Assembly: GCF_025452195.1 (NCBI RefSeq)
Contig: NZ_CP104973.1
Span: forward strand, 124,001 to 188,000
Reading direction: 5' to 3'
Length of the DNA: 64,000 nt
DNA from: Phyllobacterium zundukense
Lineage (GTDB): Bacteria > Pseudomonadota > Alphaproteobacteria > Rhizobiales > Rhizobiaceae
Under the pieces are notes generated by a model. It worked only from the letters and a program-made list of their open reading frames with translations. It did not search any database and was not told the DNA's origin. Positions 1 through 8,261 of the stretch are shown piece by piece; within the stretch, counting starts at the first letter, position 1, and each line of letters begins with the position of its first letter. A program made the position numbers and the translations under genes.

Positions 1-497
1 GGTGTTTCGCCATTCATCAGGCCGCCGATATGGTCGCCGTGCATGTGGGTGATGACAACAAGCGTCACCTGATCAGGCGTATAGCCCGCGCCTTTCATAT
101 TTGCCTCAAGTTGACCAAGACCATTTTCGCGACCGCCTGCGCCAAAGCCTGTGTCGATGAGCACCAGTTCAGATCCGGTATTGATCAGAACCGGTGTGAA
201 ACCGTTGACCATTTTTGTTTCTGGCAGGAAATTGGCACGCATCAATTCGGCGATTGCCTCCTGGCTCTGATTGGCACCGAAGGTTGGAAATGGACCATCA
301 CCCGGGCGAAGCCCGTCGAGCAAGGTGGTGATTTCGAAATCGCCCAGCTTGAAGCGTTTGAAGCCCGGAGACTTGATGTCCGATGGTGGAACAGCTGCCT
401 CGGCGATTTCAGAAATCATCTGCGACATTGCAAATCCACCGGCCATGGCGCTTGACGCGAGAAAGAGGTTGCGGCGGGAAATCTCGAATGCAGACAT
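1..497 (-). CDS. Tat-exported MBL-fold metallo-hydrolase (partial)
   Basis: The gene is cut by the left edge of the window; about 165 N-terminal residues are visible. The start is the ATG at 495-497, preceded by an AGGAGA-type ribosome site. Residues 7-13 read SRRNLFL and are followed by a small-residue hydrophobic stretch ending in AEAA, which is a twin-arginine signal, so the enzyme is probably folded in the cytoplasm and exported. Near residue 150 the motif THMHGDHIGG gives the HxHxDH metal-binding signature of the metallo-beta-lactamase superfamily, placed after an LIDTGFG strand as in lactonase- and sulfatase-like members. The substrate cannot be read from this part. The gene is divergent from the DHA2 exporter at 715, with about 217 bp between them. 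Family assignment is firm; function is open. Confidence 0.85.
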   Translation of the reverse strand, partial: MSAFEISRRNLFLASSAMAGGFAMSQMISEIAEAAVPPSDIKSPGFKRFKLGDFEITTLLDGLRPGDGPFPTFGANQSQEAIAELMRANFLPETKMVNGFTPVLINTGSELVLIDTGFGAGGRENGLGQLEANMKGAGYTPDQVTLVVITHMHGDHIGGLMNGET

Positions 498-714
498 AGG
501 ACTATCTCCTTCAGGCAACGATATGCGCGGCAACATCGCGCTGCCGCTCCGTTCCTGCTGAATAGACCAAAAATCGTCGCATCTGGATCACTTCTGATTG
601 ATCGCCGCTTGAGCCTCGGCAACCCGAGTGCTATCGGAACTCGCAAGGCCCACCGAGTCTCATAAAACGAGATTCACTGCCTGCTTTCTCACCTCATGAG
701 AACTGGAATTCAAC

Positions 715-2118
715 TTGAACCGTATTGTTCCGCTTGTCCTGGCCGTCGCCCTTTTCATGGAGAACATGGACTCCACCGTCATCGCGACGTCACTGCCGGC
801 GATCGCTGCTGATATCGGCACCAGTCCGATCGCGCTGAAACTTGCCCTGACGGCCTACCTCGTCTCGCTCGCGGTTTTCATTCCGGTCAGCGGCTGGATG
901 GCCGACAGGTTTGGCGCAAAGAATGTTTTTCGCGCCGCGATCATCGTATTCGTCGTCGGATCCATTGCTTGCGCAGTCTCGGGGTCACTGCTGGAATTCG
1001 TCGTATCGCGCTTTCTACAAGGCGTAGGCGGCGCAATGATGACGCCTGTCGGCCGTCTCGTCCTCGTGCGTTCGACGCCGCGCAATGAACTCGTCAGCGC
1101 TATGGCATGGCTGACAATGCCGGCGCTCATCGGCCCTCTGATCGGGCCACCCGTTGGCGGTTTCCTGACGACCTATTTCAGCTGGCACTGGATTTTCCTG
1201 ATCAACGTTCCGATCGGCATCCTTGGAATCATCATCGCCACGCGTTATTTGCCGTCGATCGAAACTCTGGTGCAGCGGCCACTCGATGTTCCCGGTTTCT
1301 TTTTAAGCGGTATCGCCGCCTCGGGCATCGTCTTCGGCCTGTCGGTGGTCAGTCTTCCAGCTCTTCCGACATGGGTGGGTATGGCGACGCTCCTGACCGG
1401 CATCGTTTCCGCTGTTCTTTATCTTGTCCATGCACGCCGAACGGCGGAGCCGTTGCTTTCTCTCAATCTTCTGGACAATCAGATTTTCAGAGCGGCGATC
1501 GTCGGCGGCAGTCTGTTCCGCATCGGCGTCGGGGCAATCCCGTTTCTCCTGCCGTTGATGTTTCAGATCGGCTTCGGCCTGACGCCATTCCAATCCGGAA
1601 TGATCACCTTCGTATCCGCACTCGGCGCCATGAGCATGAAGCTTGTAACAAAATGGTTCTACCGGAAAACCGGCTTCCGCAATTCGCTGATGTATGGATC
1701 ATTCGTCGCTGCGATATTCGTCGCAGTCAACGGGTTCTTCACACCGGAAACGCCCTATTGGCTGATGATCCTGCTGCTTCTCGTGGGCGGATTTTTCCGT
1801 TCGCTGTTCTTTACCGGGACGAACGCTCTCGCCTATGCAGATATCCCCAACGAGCAGACGAGCCAGGCGACGCCGATCAGTTCGGTTGCCCAGCAAATTT
1901 CGATCGCGCTTGGTGTGGCAGTTGCCGGCGGCATTCTCGAGATTACGACCAAGATACACGGTGGCCCGCTGCAGCTCTCCGATTTCCACATCGCCTTCTT
2001 TGTCGTGGCGGCAATTTCGGGCTTGGCATGCCTTTCGTTCAGGGGTCTGCAGCCTGACGCGGGTTCGGAGGTTTCAGGTCACCGGCCGCTGATCAAGGTG
2101 GCAGCACCAGCGGAATAG
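715..2118 (+). CDS. DHA2-family MFS drug/solute exporter
   Basis: A 467-residue protein of the major facilitator superfamily, DHA2 (14-helix) type, expected in the inner membrane as a proton-driven exporter. Residues 13-36 carry the family signature around MENMDSTVIATSLPAIA. The loop motif A-like segment GWMADRFGAKNVFR follows near residue 60, and a motif C-like stretch with repeated GP residues (LIGPLIGPPVGGF) lies near residue 140. The start is a TTG at 715: the only nearby ATG (696) is out of frame, a stop precedes the TTG in frame, and GGAA sits at a suitable distance. Substrate is unknown. It stands alone, convergent with rlmE. Confidence 0.88.
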   Translation: MNRIVPLVLAVALFMENMDSTVIATSLPAIAADIGTSPIALKLALTAYLVSLAVFIPVSGWMADRFGAKNVFRAAIIVFVVGSIACAVSGSLLEFVVSRFLQGVGGAMMTPVGRLVLVRSTPRNELVSAMAWLTMPALIGPLIGPPVGGFLTTYFSWHWIFLINVPIGILGIIIATRYLPSIETLVQRPLDVPGFFLSGIAASGIVFGLSVVSLPALPTWVGMATLLTGIVSAVLYLVHARRTAEPLLSLNLLDNQIFRAAIVGGSLFRIGVGAIPFLLPLMFQIGFGLTPFQSGMITFVSALGAMSMKLVTKWFYRKTGFRNSLMYGSFVAAIFVAVNGFFTPETPYWLMILLLLVGGFFRSLFFTGTNALAYADIPNEQTSQATPISSVAQQISIALGVAVAGGILEITTKIHGGPLQLSDFHIAFFVVAAISGLACLSFRGLQPDAGSEVSGHRPLIKVAAPAE

Positions 2119-2141
2119 TGGGCAGTCGCAATCAGAAAGAG

Positions 2142-2870
2142 TTAGTCAATCGAATCCCGGTCGTCGGGCAATCCCTTGAAGTCCCTCGCCAGCAAATAAA
2201 GCTCGACGGATTCCGCACGTGATGCAGGTGGCTTCACATGGTGGACGGACTTGAAATGCTTCTTCAGCAATGTGAGCACTTCATTTTCGGTCCCGCCCTG
2301 AAATGTCTTGGTGAGAAAATGTCCGCCCGGACGCAGAACGGAAACGGCAAAATCCGCGGCGACTTCGCAAAGGTGGGTTGTGCGTATGTGGTCAGTACGG
2401 CGGTGGCCGGTCGTCGGCGCAGCCATGTCCGACAGGACGATATCCGGTTGGCCGCCCAGTGCTTCCATGAGCCTGTCCGGCGCGGCATCATCGAGAAAAT
2501 CCATCTCGAGCAAGGTGACGCCCGGCAATGGATCGATATGCAGGTAGTCAATGCCAACGACAGTTGGGACGTCTTCCGGGGAGCCGACGATCGAAGCCGC
2601 GATCTGACTCCAGCCACCCGGAGCAGCGCCAAGATCGATAATGCGCTGACCTTTTTTGAGGATTTTGTAGCGGTCATTGATCTCGATCAGTTTATAGGCG
2701 GCGCGCGAACGATAACCGTCTGCCTTGGAGCGCTGCACATACGGATCGTTGATATGACGCTCAAGCCAGCGACGCGACGATTCCTTGATCGTGCCGGCCT
2801 TCTTCTTGATCTTGGTGTGCAGACCGCGCGTGCCTGTGCCGCCGCGTCCTCCTGTCGTCGTCTTAGCCAT
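2142..2870 (-). CDS. rlmE: 23S rRNA (uridine-2'-O)-methyltransferase RlmE
   Basis: A 242-residue RrmJ/FtsJ-family enzyme that methylates the 2'-OH of a uridine in the A-loop of 23S rRNA (U2552 in E. coli) using S-adenosylmethionine. The SAM-binding motif [11 protein letters not shown] lies near residue 80. The catalytic K-D-K-E residues are visible in [26 protein letters not shown] and [10 protein letters not shown]. The start ATG at 2868-2870 begins MAKTTTGG and has an AGGGG site six bases upstream; a longer reading with a further 21 residues lacks family similarity and is not favoured. The N-terminus carries a Gly/Lys-rich tail usual in alphaproteobacteria. It lies 19 bp downstream of gppA and is probably co-transcribed with it. 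Confidence 0.96.
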   Translation of the reverse strand: MAKTTTGGRGGTGTRGLHTKIKKKAGTIKESSRRWLERHINDPYVQRSKADGYRSRAAYKLIEINDRYKILKKGQRIIDLGAAPGGWSQIAASIVGSPEDVPTVVGIDYLHIDPLPGVTLLEMDFLDDAAPDRLMEALGGQPDIVLSDMAAPTTGHRRTDHIRTTHLCEVAADFAVSVLRPGGHFLTKTFQGGTENEVLTLLKKHFKSVHHVKPPASRAESVELYLLARDFKGLPDDRDSID

Positions 2871-2889
2871 AAGGGCCCCTATTCCTGGA

Positions 2890-4272
2890 TCATGTGGTTG
2901 CACGCAACCAGCGATTGCGCCACGCGCCATCACGCGACATGAGTTCAGTCAAAATACCTTCGCGCAGCCCGCGATCGGCCACGCGCAATTTCTGGCTGGG
3001 CCAAACGTTGCGGATCGCATCGAGTATGGCACAGCCGGCAAGAACGAGATCCGCGCGATCAGCCCCAATGCACGGATTGGCAACCCGTTCATCGAAGCTC
3101 CACGACAGGAGCTTGCTGGTCATTTCCGTGACATCGTCGTTCTGCATCCAGATACCATCGATACGGCGGCGATCATAACGCTCGAGACCGAGATGAATAC
3201 CGGCGAGCGTCGTGACCGTGCCGGACGTGCCGAGCAGATGAAAGTTCTGGCTTTTGACGAGATCACCGAGCTTGTGACGCTCGGAGAAATCGTTGATCAA
3301 TTCGGCAACATGATCGACCATGACTGCGAAGTTATCGGTGGTCACATCACGCCCGCCAAAGCGCTCGGCGAGTGTGACCACTCCGACGGGAAGCGATGTC
3401 CAGGCAATGATATGTTCGGCAAGCCGCGGCGAGCGACGCTCCGAAACATCGATCAGCGCGATCTCCGAGGAACCGCCGCCAATATCGAACAGCACGACTG
3501 CGTCGGTTTCACGCTCGACCAGCGTGCCACAGCCGGATACCGCAAGACGAGCTTCGGTCTGGCGATTGATGATCTCGAGATCGAGGCCGGTTTCGCGTTT
3601 TACCCTGGCCAAGAACTCCTCGCCGTTCGACGCCTGACGGCAGGCTTCGGTGGCGATAAGGCGGGCGCGGCGCACATCGTGGCTCTCAAGCTTGTCGCGA
3701 CAGATCTTCAGCGCCTCGATAGCGCGATCCATAGCGTTGTCGTTCAGGCGCCCCGTCGCGCCGAGGCCTTCACCGAGGCGGACGATACGGGAAAAGGCAT
3801 CGACGACGCGAAACTGGCCGGGGCGGGTGGGCGACGCCACAAGAAGCCGGCAATTGTTGGTGCCAAGATCGAGTGCGGCATAGAGCGGTCCTCCGAAATG
3901 CCTGGATGGGAGCCGCTGCGCGGCTTGAACCGGAGCTGCCGACGGCTTTGCTGTCGCAACAACTGGCGGTGCCGTTTCGACAGGTTTGATCCCGGCGCGG
4001 CCCCGACGACGAAAGCGATTGGGCCGCCGCTTCTTGGCGGCTTTGGCCGGAGTATTGGCAGGGGGAGGCGAAACGCTCGAAACAACAGCTGTCTCGGTCG
4101 AAGTAGGCGCCTGTTTCGACGTGCCGCGTTTTCTGCGGCGCGCACGTTTCTTGTGGTTCTTGTCGAAGCGTCCTTCCAGGGAATCGGATTGGCTTTCCTG
4201 CCTGTGATGTGCAGGATCCCCATGCGGTCCGGGCCCATTCTTGGTGGGACCTTGAGTGCCATTCAGCACCAT
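2890..4272 (-). CDS. Ppx/GppA exopolyphosphatase / guanosine pentaphosphatase
   Basis: A Ppx/GppA-family phosphatase of about 460 residues, acting on inorganic polyphosphate or pppGpp. The ASKHA-fold phosphate loops are plain: [13 protein letters not shown] at the head of the core, the catalytic-glutamate region [21 protein letters not shown], and [12 protein letters not shown]. Ahead of the core is an unusual extension of roughly 100 residues rich in Arg, Lys, Pro and Ala ([21 protein letters not shown]) that should be disordered and positively charged. The chosen start is the ATG at 4270-4272, though its GGAGG is rather distant (about 16 bases); a TTG at 4407 would add 45 residues, so the N-terminus is uncertain. 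It is followed by rlmE in the same direction. Confidence 0.9.
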   Translation of the reverse strand: MVLNGTQGPTKNGPGPHGDPAHHRQESQSDSLEGRFDKNHKKRARRRKRGTSKQAPTSTETAVVSSVSPPPANTPAKAAKKRRPNRFRRRGRAGIKPVETAPPVVATAKPSAAPVQAAQRLPSRHFGGPLYAALDLGTNNCRLLVASPTRPGQFRVVDAFSRIVRLGEGLGATGRLNDNAMDRAIEALKICRDKLESHDVRRARLIATEACRQASNGEEFLARVKRETGLDLEIINRQTEARLAVSGCGTLVERETDAVVLFDIGGGSSEIALIDVSERRSPRLAEHIIAWTSLPVGVVTLAERFGGRDVTTDNFAVMVDHVAELINDFSERHKLGDLVKSQNFHLLGTSGTVTTLAGIHLGLERYDRRRIDGIWMQNDDVTEMTSKLLSWSFDERVANPCIGADRADLVLAGCAILDAIRNVWPSQKLRVADRGLREGILTELMSRDGAWRNRWLRATT

Positions 4273-4514
4273 GCCACCACCAGACGCCCCTCCATTCGGC
4301 GCAACTGGTGCGCCTCTCTCGGGGTCTTTCAAAGTCTTATCCTTCGAGCGCCGCGCGAACCCATAAAGGACGCAAGCAGGACGCTTTTCAATTAACGTTG
4401 GATACAATGTAACATCATTTGCCGAATATCCAAGAGACCATTTGATATCCCTATCGCGACGAGCTTGGCGCGCTCATGGGCTGCTAGAGCCTTGTGCGCC
4501 AGGGCGCCTAAGGG

Positions 4515-5429
4515 TCAGGATAGTTCCGCAATGTGCCCCGCAGGATTGTCGACAGCCTTCCACCCAGTCGATTGGAGCTTGGCCGAACTCGCAATCAAGT
4601 CACCGTTCAGCGTTTTCCAGCGATCGCCCTGGCCCGTTATTTGTGCGGCAATGTTTAATATCCACGGTGGGCATGAAAACAACCCAGGATTGCGACCGCG
4701 CCGGCGGCGCATGGCGGCGAGTATCTGCGGTACCGTTACTGGATTTCTGTCGGACACAATGAACGTGCCACGATCGGTTTTCGGCTCGTTCAAACTATGG
4801 ATGATGGCGCGGCAGAGAGCGGCGCGATCGAGCAAGGATCGTCGGCCGGCCAAGGACTTAAGTGGCAATGGGACGGGCAATACCGCAAGTTTCATGAGCA
4901 TCGACATATTACCCTTCACACCCGCTCCGTAAACGAGCACAGGACGCAGGATCGTATAGTTTCCACGGATCATTGTTAAGGCGATTTCAGCCTCGGCTGC
5001 AAGCTTGGCCCGACCGTAATCATCAGTTGGTCGCGGCAGATCACTTTCCACCGCAACCCCTTCGTGAACGCTGGCACATTGTGCACGTATGGAGGAAACA
5101 AAAACAAACTTGCCCGAGATGGTTGTATGTGCGGCCCGGGCAAGCTTTGCCGCCAGCACGCAGTTAACTGCATGATAGGTATCGGTGGCGTTGACCAGCT
5201 GCGTGTGCGCGATAGCCGCCAGATGCACGACATGATCGACATTTCCGAGGATGCGCTCGAATGCTTCGACAGGCTCGTCCGGTGCGGGCAGCTGCGCGCT
5301 TTCCGTGTTGGAGCCATAGGCGTTTCGCGTAGCACCGATCACGCGATAGCCGGATGCTTCGAGTTGCTTGACCAATTCCACACCGATGAAACCTGAGGCT
5401 CCCGTCACGAGGACAACGCCCGTTACCAT
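4515..5429 (-). CDS. NAD-dependent epimerase/dehydratase (SDR extended)
   Basis: A 304-residue extended short-chain dehydrogenase of the UDP-sugar epimerase/dehydratase group. The nucleotide-binding motif is VTGASGFIG at residues 7-15. The catalytic region has the pattern YGRAKL (YxxxK) near residue 150, preceded by SSIRA as the Ser position. Such enzymes act on nucleotide sugars for polysaccharide or LPS synthesis; the exact sugar cannot be assigned. The start is the ATG at 5427-5429 with GGAGG upstream (an in-frame TTG six codons earlier overlaps that site). It stands alone, with no glycosyltransferase beside it. Confidence 0.85.
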   Translation of the reverse strand: MVTGVVLVTGASGFIGVELVKQLEASGYRVIGATRNAYGSNTESAQLPAPDEPVEAFERILGNVDHVVHLAAIAHTQLVNATDTYHAVNCVLAAKLARAAHTTISGKFVFVSSIRAQCASVHEGVAVESDLPRPTDDYGRAKLAAEAEIALTMIRGNYTILRPVLVYGAGVKGNMSMLMKLAVLPVPLPLKSLAGRRSLLDRAALCRAIIHSLNEPKTDRGTFIVSDRNPVTVPQILAAMRRRRGRNPGLFSCPPWILNIAAQITGQGDRWKTLNGDLIASSAKLQSTGWKAVDNPAGHIAELS

Positions 5430-5600
5430 ATGATTGAATCCCTCCAACAGTTGTCACTCATAGCAACAGAGAAGTTTCGACATAAATGCGGCTCAGGGAC
5501 TAAATCGAAAGGACTAATCGGGAGCAATAGGGCTCGGTGGCATGCCTATGATAAGCGTTGGAACAGGGACCGCAATCATTATCGTGATGGAGTAGCGCCT

Positions 5601-5744
5601 GTGCGTCAGCCCGATTTCCAACCTCTCGAGACAAAAGACTTCCTCATCCCAGCCGCGATCATGGTGGCCATTCTTTGGGGATGTTGGGCGGCCGGAACGA
5701 TGTTGGTCAGGTCAAGCAATCCAAGTAGTCAAAATGCTCACTAG
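5601..5744 (+). CDS. possible 47-aa single-helix membrane protein
   Basis: Not a recognised family. A GTG at 5601 preceded by GGAG at about 8 bases opens a 47-codon frame. It has a charged N-terminal part, one hydrophobic segment (IPAAIMVAILWGCWAAGTMLV) and a short Ser/Asn-rich tail. The predicted product is a small inner-membrane peptide. Support is limited to the ribosome site and the single well-formed helix; it could be chance. It lies in the small-gene stretch, 175 bp before a second single-helix peptide. Confidence 0.35.
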   Translation: MRQPDFQPLETKDFLIPAAIMVAILWGCWAAGTMLVRSSNPSSQNAH

Positions 5745-5870
5745 TCGAGCACAATCCCGGATCACGTGAACGCTGATCGTGGCCCATCCATGTCCGGATC
5801 GTTGGTCGCAGAACCGGTTTCATCCACAAGTTTCGGATCTTTTGATCCTCCACATTTACACATGTTCCCG

Positions 5871-5898
5871 TTGAAAGTTCTCGTATAAGTTGTATTAA
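5871..5898 (+). promoter_or_regulatory. putative sigma-70-type promoter for the 61-aa membrane peptide
   Basis: TTGAAA at 5871-5876 and TATTAA at 5893-5898 are separated by 16 bp, close to the consensus housekeeping promoter. The expected transcription start near 5905 leaves a short leader before the ATG at 5920. Seen by eye only. Confidence 0.35.
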
Positions 5899-5919
5899 GG
5901 CCGCAAGTACAATTTTGAG

Positions 5920-6105
5920 ATGTCCACCATGTCTGAGAACGATCATCAGCCGGTGAAGTTGACCGGCGTCTTACTGCTCGCTGCTATTGCGTTGGTATTT
6001 CTTGTCGTCATCTGGTTGATAGGAACCGCATTCGCGCGAACAGGAATTGTCTACGTGGGGAGTGCAACGGAACGAATGACCTATGGCAGCGTTGTATTAC
6101 GCTGA
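5920..6105 (+). CDS. small single-pass membrane protein, 61 aa
   Basis: Unrecognised. A polar N-terminus (MSTMSENDHQPVK) is followed by one strongly hydrophobic helix at about residues 14-36 and a short polar C-terminus. Either the ATG at 5920 or the one at 5929 could be the start; the ribosome site is weak. A plausible promoter lies just upstream and a hairpin overlaps the stop codon, which together support a real transcription unit. It is predicted to sit in the inner membrane. No function is proposed. Confidence 0.5.
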   Translation: MSTMSENDHQPVKLTGVLLLAAIALVFLVVIWLIGTAFARTGIVYVGSATERMTYGSVVLR

Positions 6106-6177
6106 CCCTATTTCCGTCAGCGGAGGCTTGGCGCCGACTTAGCCTATTATGCCCTCCCCGGGGCGGTGCCAAGCCTC
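6100..6177. repeat. two adjacent inverted repeats (possible terminator structure)
   Basis: CGCTGAC (6100-6106) pairs with GTCAGCG (6116-6122) across a 9-nt loop that begins at the stop codon of the 61-aa peptide gene. Immediately after, GAGGCTTGGC (6123-6132) pairs perfectly with GCCAAGCCTC (6168-6177). No U-tract follows, so a simple intrinsic terminator is not certain. Confidence 0.5.
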
Positions 6178-6469
6178 ACCTGCCGTGACCCATAACACGC
6201 GGCTTGATAGCCACGCCGAAGAAAACCAGTCATTCCACAAGCCGGGCCGCACTGCCTTCGCTGAATTGGAAAAAACACCTTCTGGACGAGGATCGCCAGA
6301 GACAAGATGCGTGGGGTGGCCCCATCAGCAATTCAGGGGCATGGCTTCGCTGAACGGAATCGTCATGCGCGCGCAACGGGTATCGGAGCGTTCTGCAGGG
6401 ATGTCTTGGATCAGGCGACATGACAGTGCCGGTGCTCATCAGAAACCGCATCGGCTTGACAGTGCGCAA
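6178..6469. other. intergenic stretch without a supported gene
   Basis: Open frames exist on both strands but have odd composition (rich in Arg, His, Cys, Pro), no ribosome site and no recognisable domain. I see no RNA gene or mobile element here. It lies between the hairpins at 6100-6177 and the 57-aa gene on the minus strand. Confidence 0.5.
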
Positions 6470-6643
6470 TCAGATGAGCCGATTGTGCTCGACGAGCTGC
6501 CGCAAGCGGCGCAGCTTTCCGTCGCTGTCGGGGTTTACCCGGCGGGGTTTCTTGGCGGCCGGTTTTGCGGGCACGACAGTGTCAGGCGATGCGGGAATAG
6601 GGGTTTTCAGCCTTTTCAGGAAGGTAATCGTGCGATTCAACAT
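6470..6643 (-). CDS. small basic protein, 57 aa
   Basis: A 57-codon frame starting at the ATG 6641-6643 with a near-perfect GGAGG eight bases upstream, the best ribosome site in this stretch. The product is basic (start MLNRTITFLKRLK, then a Pro/Ala/Lys-rich middle KPAAKKPRR, ending LVEHNRLI). There is no signal peptide and no membrane helix. It resembles the small Lys/Ala/Pro-rich proteins common in rhizobia but I do not recognise a family. It stands alone on the minus strand. Confidence 0.6.
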   Translation of the reverse strand: MLNRTITFLKRLKTPIPASPDTVVPAKPAAKKPRRVNPDSDGKLRRLRQLVEHNRLI

Positions 6644-6983
6644 GGTGGATATCCTCCAAAACGCCCATAAAGCCGCAGTGGACCAGGAATCCAGCGGAAA
6701 AACTTCGACTTTTGAGGCAACTGAACGAATTTTAGCACCGTTCGAACGGGTGCGCCAGAACTATCAGGAGCCGCAATTAAGCCGCAAATGACGACCTACA
6801 ATTGCAGAATCGTCTTTTGGCCAAAGCTTGGCTATTCGCGGCGTCAGAGGTTCTCGACCCGCCAATCTCATTCCAAATGACCGATTCTGTACGCACTCGA
6901 TTTTGGTTGTTGTTATGCAAGCGGCCCGTAATCGAAAAAGCCTCGTCCAGCAGTCCAGTTTGTAACTTTGTAGGAGAGCCGCC
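6644..6983. other. intergenic stretch between two divergent small genes
   Basis: 340 bp between the minus-strand 57-aa gene and the plus-strand 46-aa gene. It must hold both promoters; no box was convincing by eye. The frames crossing it have no ribosome site or family signature. Confidence 0.5.
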
Positions 6984-7124
6984 ATGGCCAAAGGACAACA
7001 GAAAAGCAATCGCGAAGTGCGCAAACCCAAGAAAGAGAAGGTTGCGCCGAAGGCCGACGTTCCTTTCAGCTCCATGATCAAAAAAGCCGAAAGCTCAGCG
7101 CCGAAGGCAAAGTCAAAGGGCTGA
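6984..7124 (+). CDS. small Lys-rich protein, 46 aa
   Basis: A 46-residue, highly basic, Ala/Lys/Ser-rich protein (starts MAKGQQKSNREVRKPKKEK). It begins at an ATG with GGAGAG eight bases upstream and is followed directly by an intrinsic terminator, so the unit is monocistronic and complete. The type is familiar from rhizobial genomes as an uncharacterised conserved small protein; from composition it is soluble, disordered and possibly nucleic-acid binding. Function is unknown. Confidence 0.7.
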   Translation: MAKGQQKSNREVRKPKKEKVAPKADVPFSSMIKKAESSAPKAKSKG

Positions 7125-7131
7125 CCAAGCC

Positions 7132-7158
7132 AGCCCCGCGACAGTCGGGGCTTCATCT
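7132..7158 (+). terminator. intrinsic terminator after the 46-aa gene
   Basis: AGCCCCG (7132-7138) pairs with CGGGGCT (7146-7152) across a 7-nt loop, followed by TCATCTT. It starts eight bases after the stop codon. Confidence 0.75.
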
Positions 7159-7159
7159 T

Positions 7160-7303
7160 AGAGCCCGTCTTGAAAATCTACTGCGGCGGCCATCTGGCGC
7201 GATTTTCTGTGCTTCCGGTGCTCACGTACTTAAGTACACTCCGCTCCGGTTCTCGAAAAATCACGTCATACATTTCGCCGCGGCGATTTTCCAAACGGAC
7301 TCT
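7160..7303. repeat. 144-bp nested imperfect palindrome (intergenic repeat element)
   Basis: The ends match as inverted repeats (outer 19 bases about 16/19 identical). The next layer GAAAATC...GCGGCG / CGCCGCGG...GATTTTC also pairs, and the centre contains the perfect 12-mer GTACTTAAGTAC flanked by further pairing arms (CCGGTGCTC / GAGCGG). The whole could fold as one long hairpin. It begins right after an intrinsic terminator and its last base is the first base of the stop triplet of the reductase gene on the other strand. It resembles the palindromic intergenic elements (RIME, Bru-RS type) of Rhizobiales; membership in a named family was not tested. Confidence 0.7.
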
Positions 7304-7869
7304 CACAGGATCTGATAACGCAAGTGGGTGACCAGCGGCGACTGGATAGTTCTTGTGTTTCTCAGCTCGATCGTTTCATCAATCTCGTCGAACAGGCGTG
7401 TCCCCCGCCCGAGCAAAACCGGCGCGAGTTGGAGAACGATTTCATCCACCAGCCTCGTTTGCAACAGCTGTTGGGCGACATTTGCTCCCATAACAACGAT
7501 GTCCTTTTCACCTGCCGCTGCTTTCGCCTGCTGTATAGCGCTTTCGACGCCGTTGTTGACGAAAGTGAATGCCGCGCTCTTCATCTTTAGCGGCTCACGT
7601 TTTTCGTGGGTGAGGACAAAGCTCGGGGCGGGAAACGGCGTATCCTCCCAATGCGGCAGTCCAAGATCGAAAGTTCGCTTCCCGAGGATCACCGAACCTA
7701 TGTTGGCAGGCATCTCCCGTGCCATGTCGCGGTCGACTTCAGAGCTTCCGTCAAACAACCATTCATGCAACCGTTCGCCGCCCTCACCCATGGCGTCTTC
7801 GGGGCTGATATTAGGGCCGGCGATGAAGCCATCGAGTGACATTGTAAACGAGACAATTACTTTTCCCAT
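7303..7869 (-). CDS. RibD C-terminal / dihydrofolate-reductase-like protein
   Basis: A 188-residue protein of the RibD_C/DHFR-like family, also seen as YwjB/YyaP-like proteins: predicted NADPH-dependent reductases whose real substrates are mostly unknown. It opens with KVIVSFTMSLDGFIAGP, the family's N-terminal strand-turn, has SVILGKRTFDLGLPHW near residue 60 and a C-terminal part with VMGANVAQQLL and DEIVLQLAPVLLGRGTRLFDE. The start is the ATG at 7867-7869. Soluble and cytoplasmic. It stands alone among small genes; its 3' end touches the long palindrome. Confidence 0.88.
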   Translation of the reverse strand: MGKVIVSFTMSLDGFIAGPNISPEDAMGEGGERLHEWLFDGSSEVDRDMAREMPANIGSVILGKRTFDLGLPHWEDTPFPAPSFVLTHEKREPLKMKSAAFTFVNNGVESAIQQAKAAAGEKDIVVMGANVAQQLLQTRLVDEIVLQLAPVLLGRGTRLFDEIDETIELRNTRTIQSPLVTHLRYQIL

Positions 7870-8030
7870 GCCGCCTATCCCTCTCTGATGGTCCGAATTC
7901 TAATTTCGCTAAATGTCTTTCACAACCGTTTTCGGGTTGATTGTGTGTCTTCCAAAATGTGAACAAAACAGGAACAAATTCCTTTTCATACATGCGCGGT
8001 TGTGGCAATCTTTCTGAAAAGGAGATTCTG

Positions 8031-8240
8031 ATGAACGCCATATCCAAACAACCGGAAGACGAAATCGAAGAGGCCCTTGCGTATCATCAAGGCGATGCAC
8101 GGGCGACAATCGCTGCCCTTCTGGCGGAGCGGGAATTCCTTTTGCGGGAAATCGAGTATGCTTCTCTCGCCATGTCCTATGGTTTTGCCCGGGGCTGGAA
8201 ACCCGGAATAGGTTCGACGCGTCAAACGACAGCACGATAG
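8031..8240 (+). CDS. conserved small protein, 69 aa
   Basis: The start ATG at 8031 is preceded by AAAAGGAGATTCTG, an ideal ribosome site; an upstream extension of 30 codons lacks support. The protein is acidic and helical in its first two thirds (EDEIEEALAYHQGDARATIAALLAEREFLLREIEYA) and ends in a Gly/Arg-rich tail. The alternating Leu/Glu pattern suggests a short coiled coil or helical hairpin. Similar small proteins occur in rhizobia without known function. The next small gene follows after 21 bp and may share its transcript. Confidence 0.7.
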   Translation: MNAISKQPEDEIEEALAYHQGDARATIAALLAEREFLLREIEYASLAMSYGFARGWKPGIGSTRQTTAR

Positions 8241-8261
8241 ACTTGGAAGGTTTCGCGTGCG

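Noticed and set aside
1107..2057. 316-codon open frame on the plus strand
   Set aside because: Overlaps the DHA2 exporter in another frame; rich in Arg, His and Cys with no family mark.
2785..4395. 536-codon open frame on the plus strand
   Set aside because: Antisense to gppA and the start of rlmE, whose family motifs are clear. The frame lacks any domain and has the composition of a codon shadow.
6149..6670. 173-codon open frame on the plus strand
   Set aside because: No ribosome site or domain; it runs antisense through the well-supported 57-aa gene at 6470-6643.
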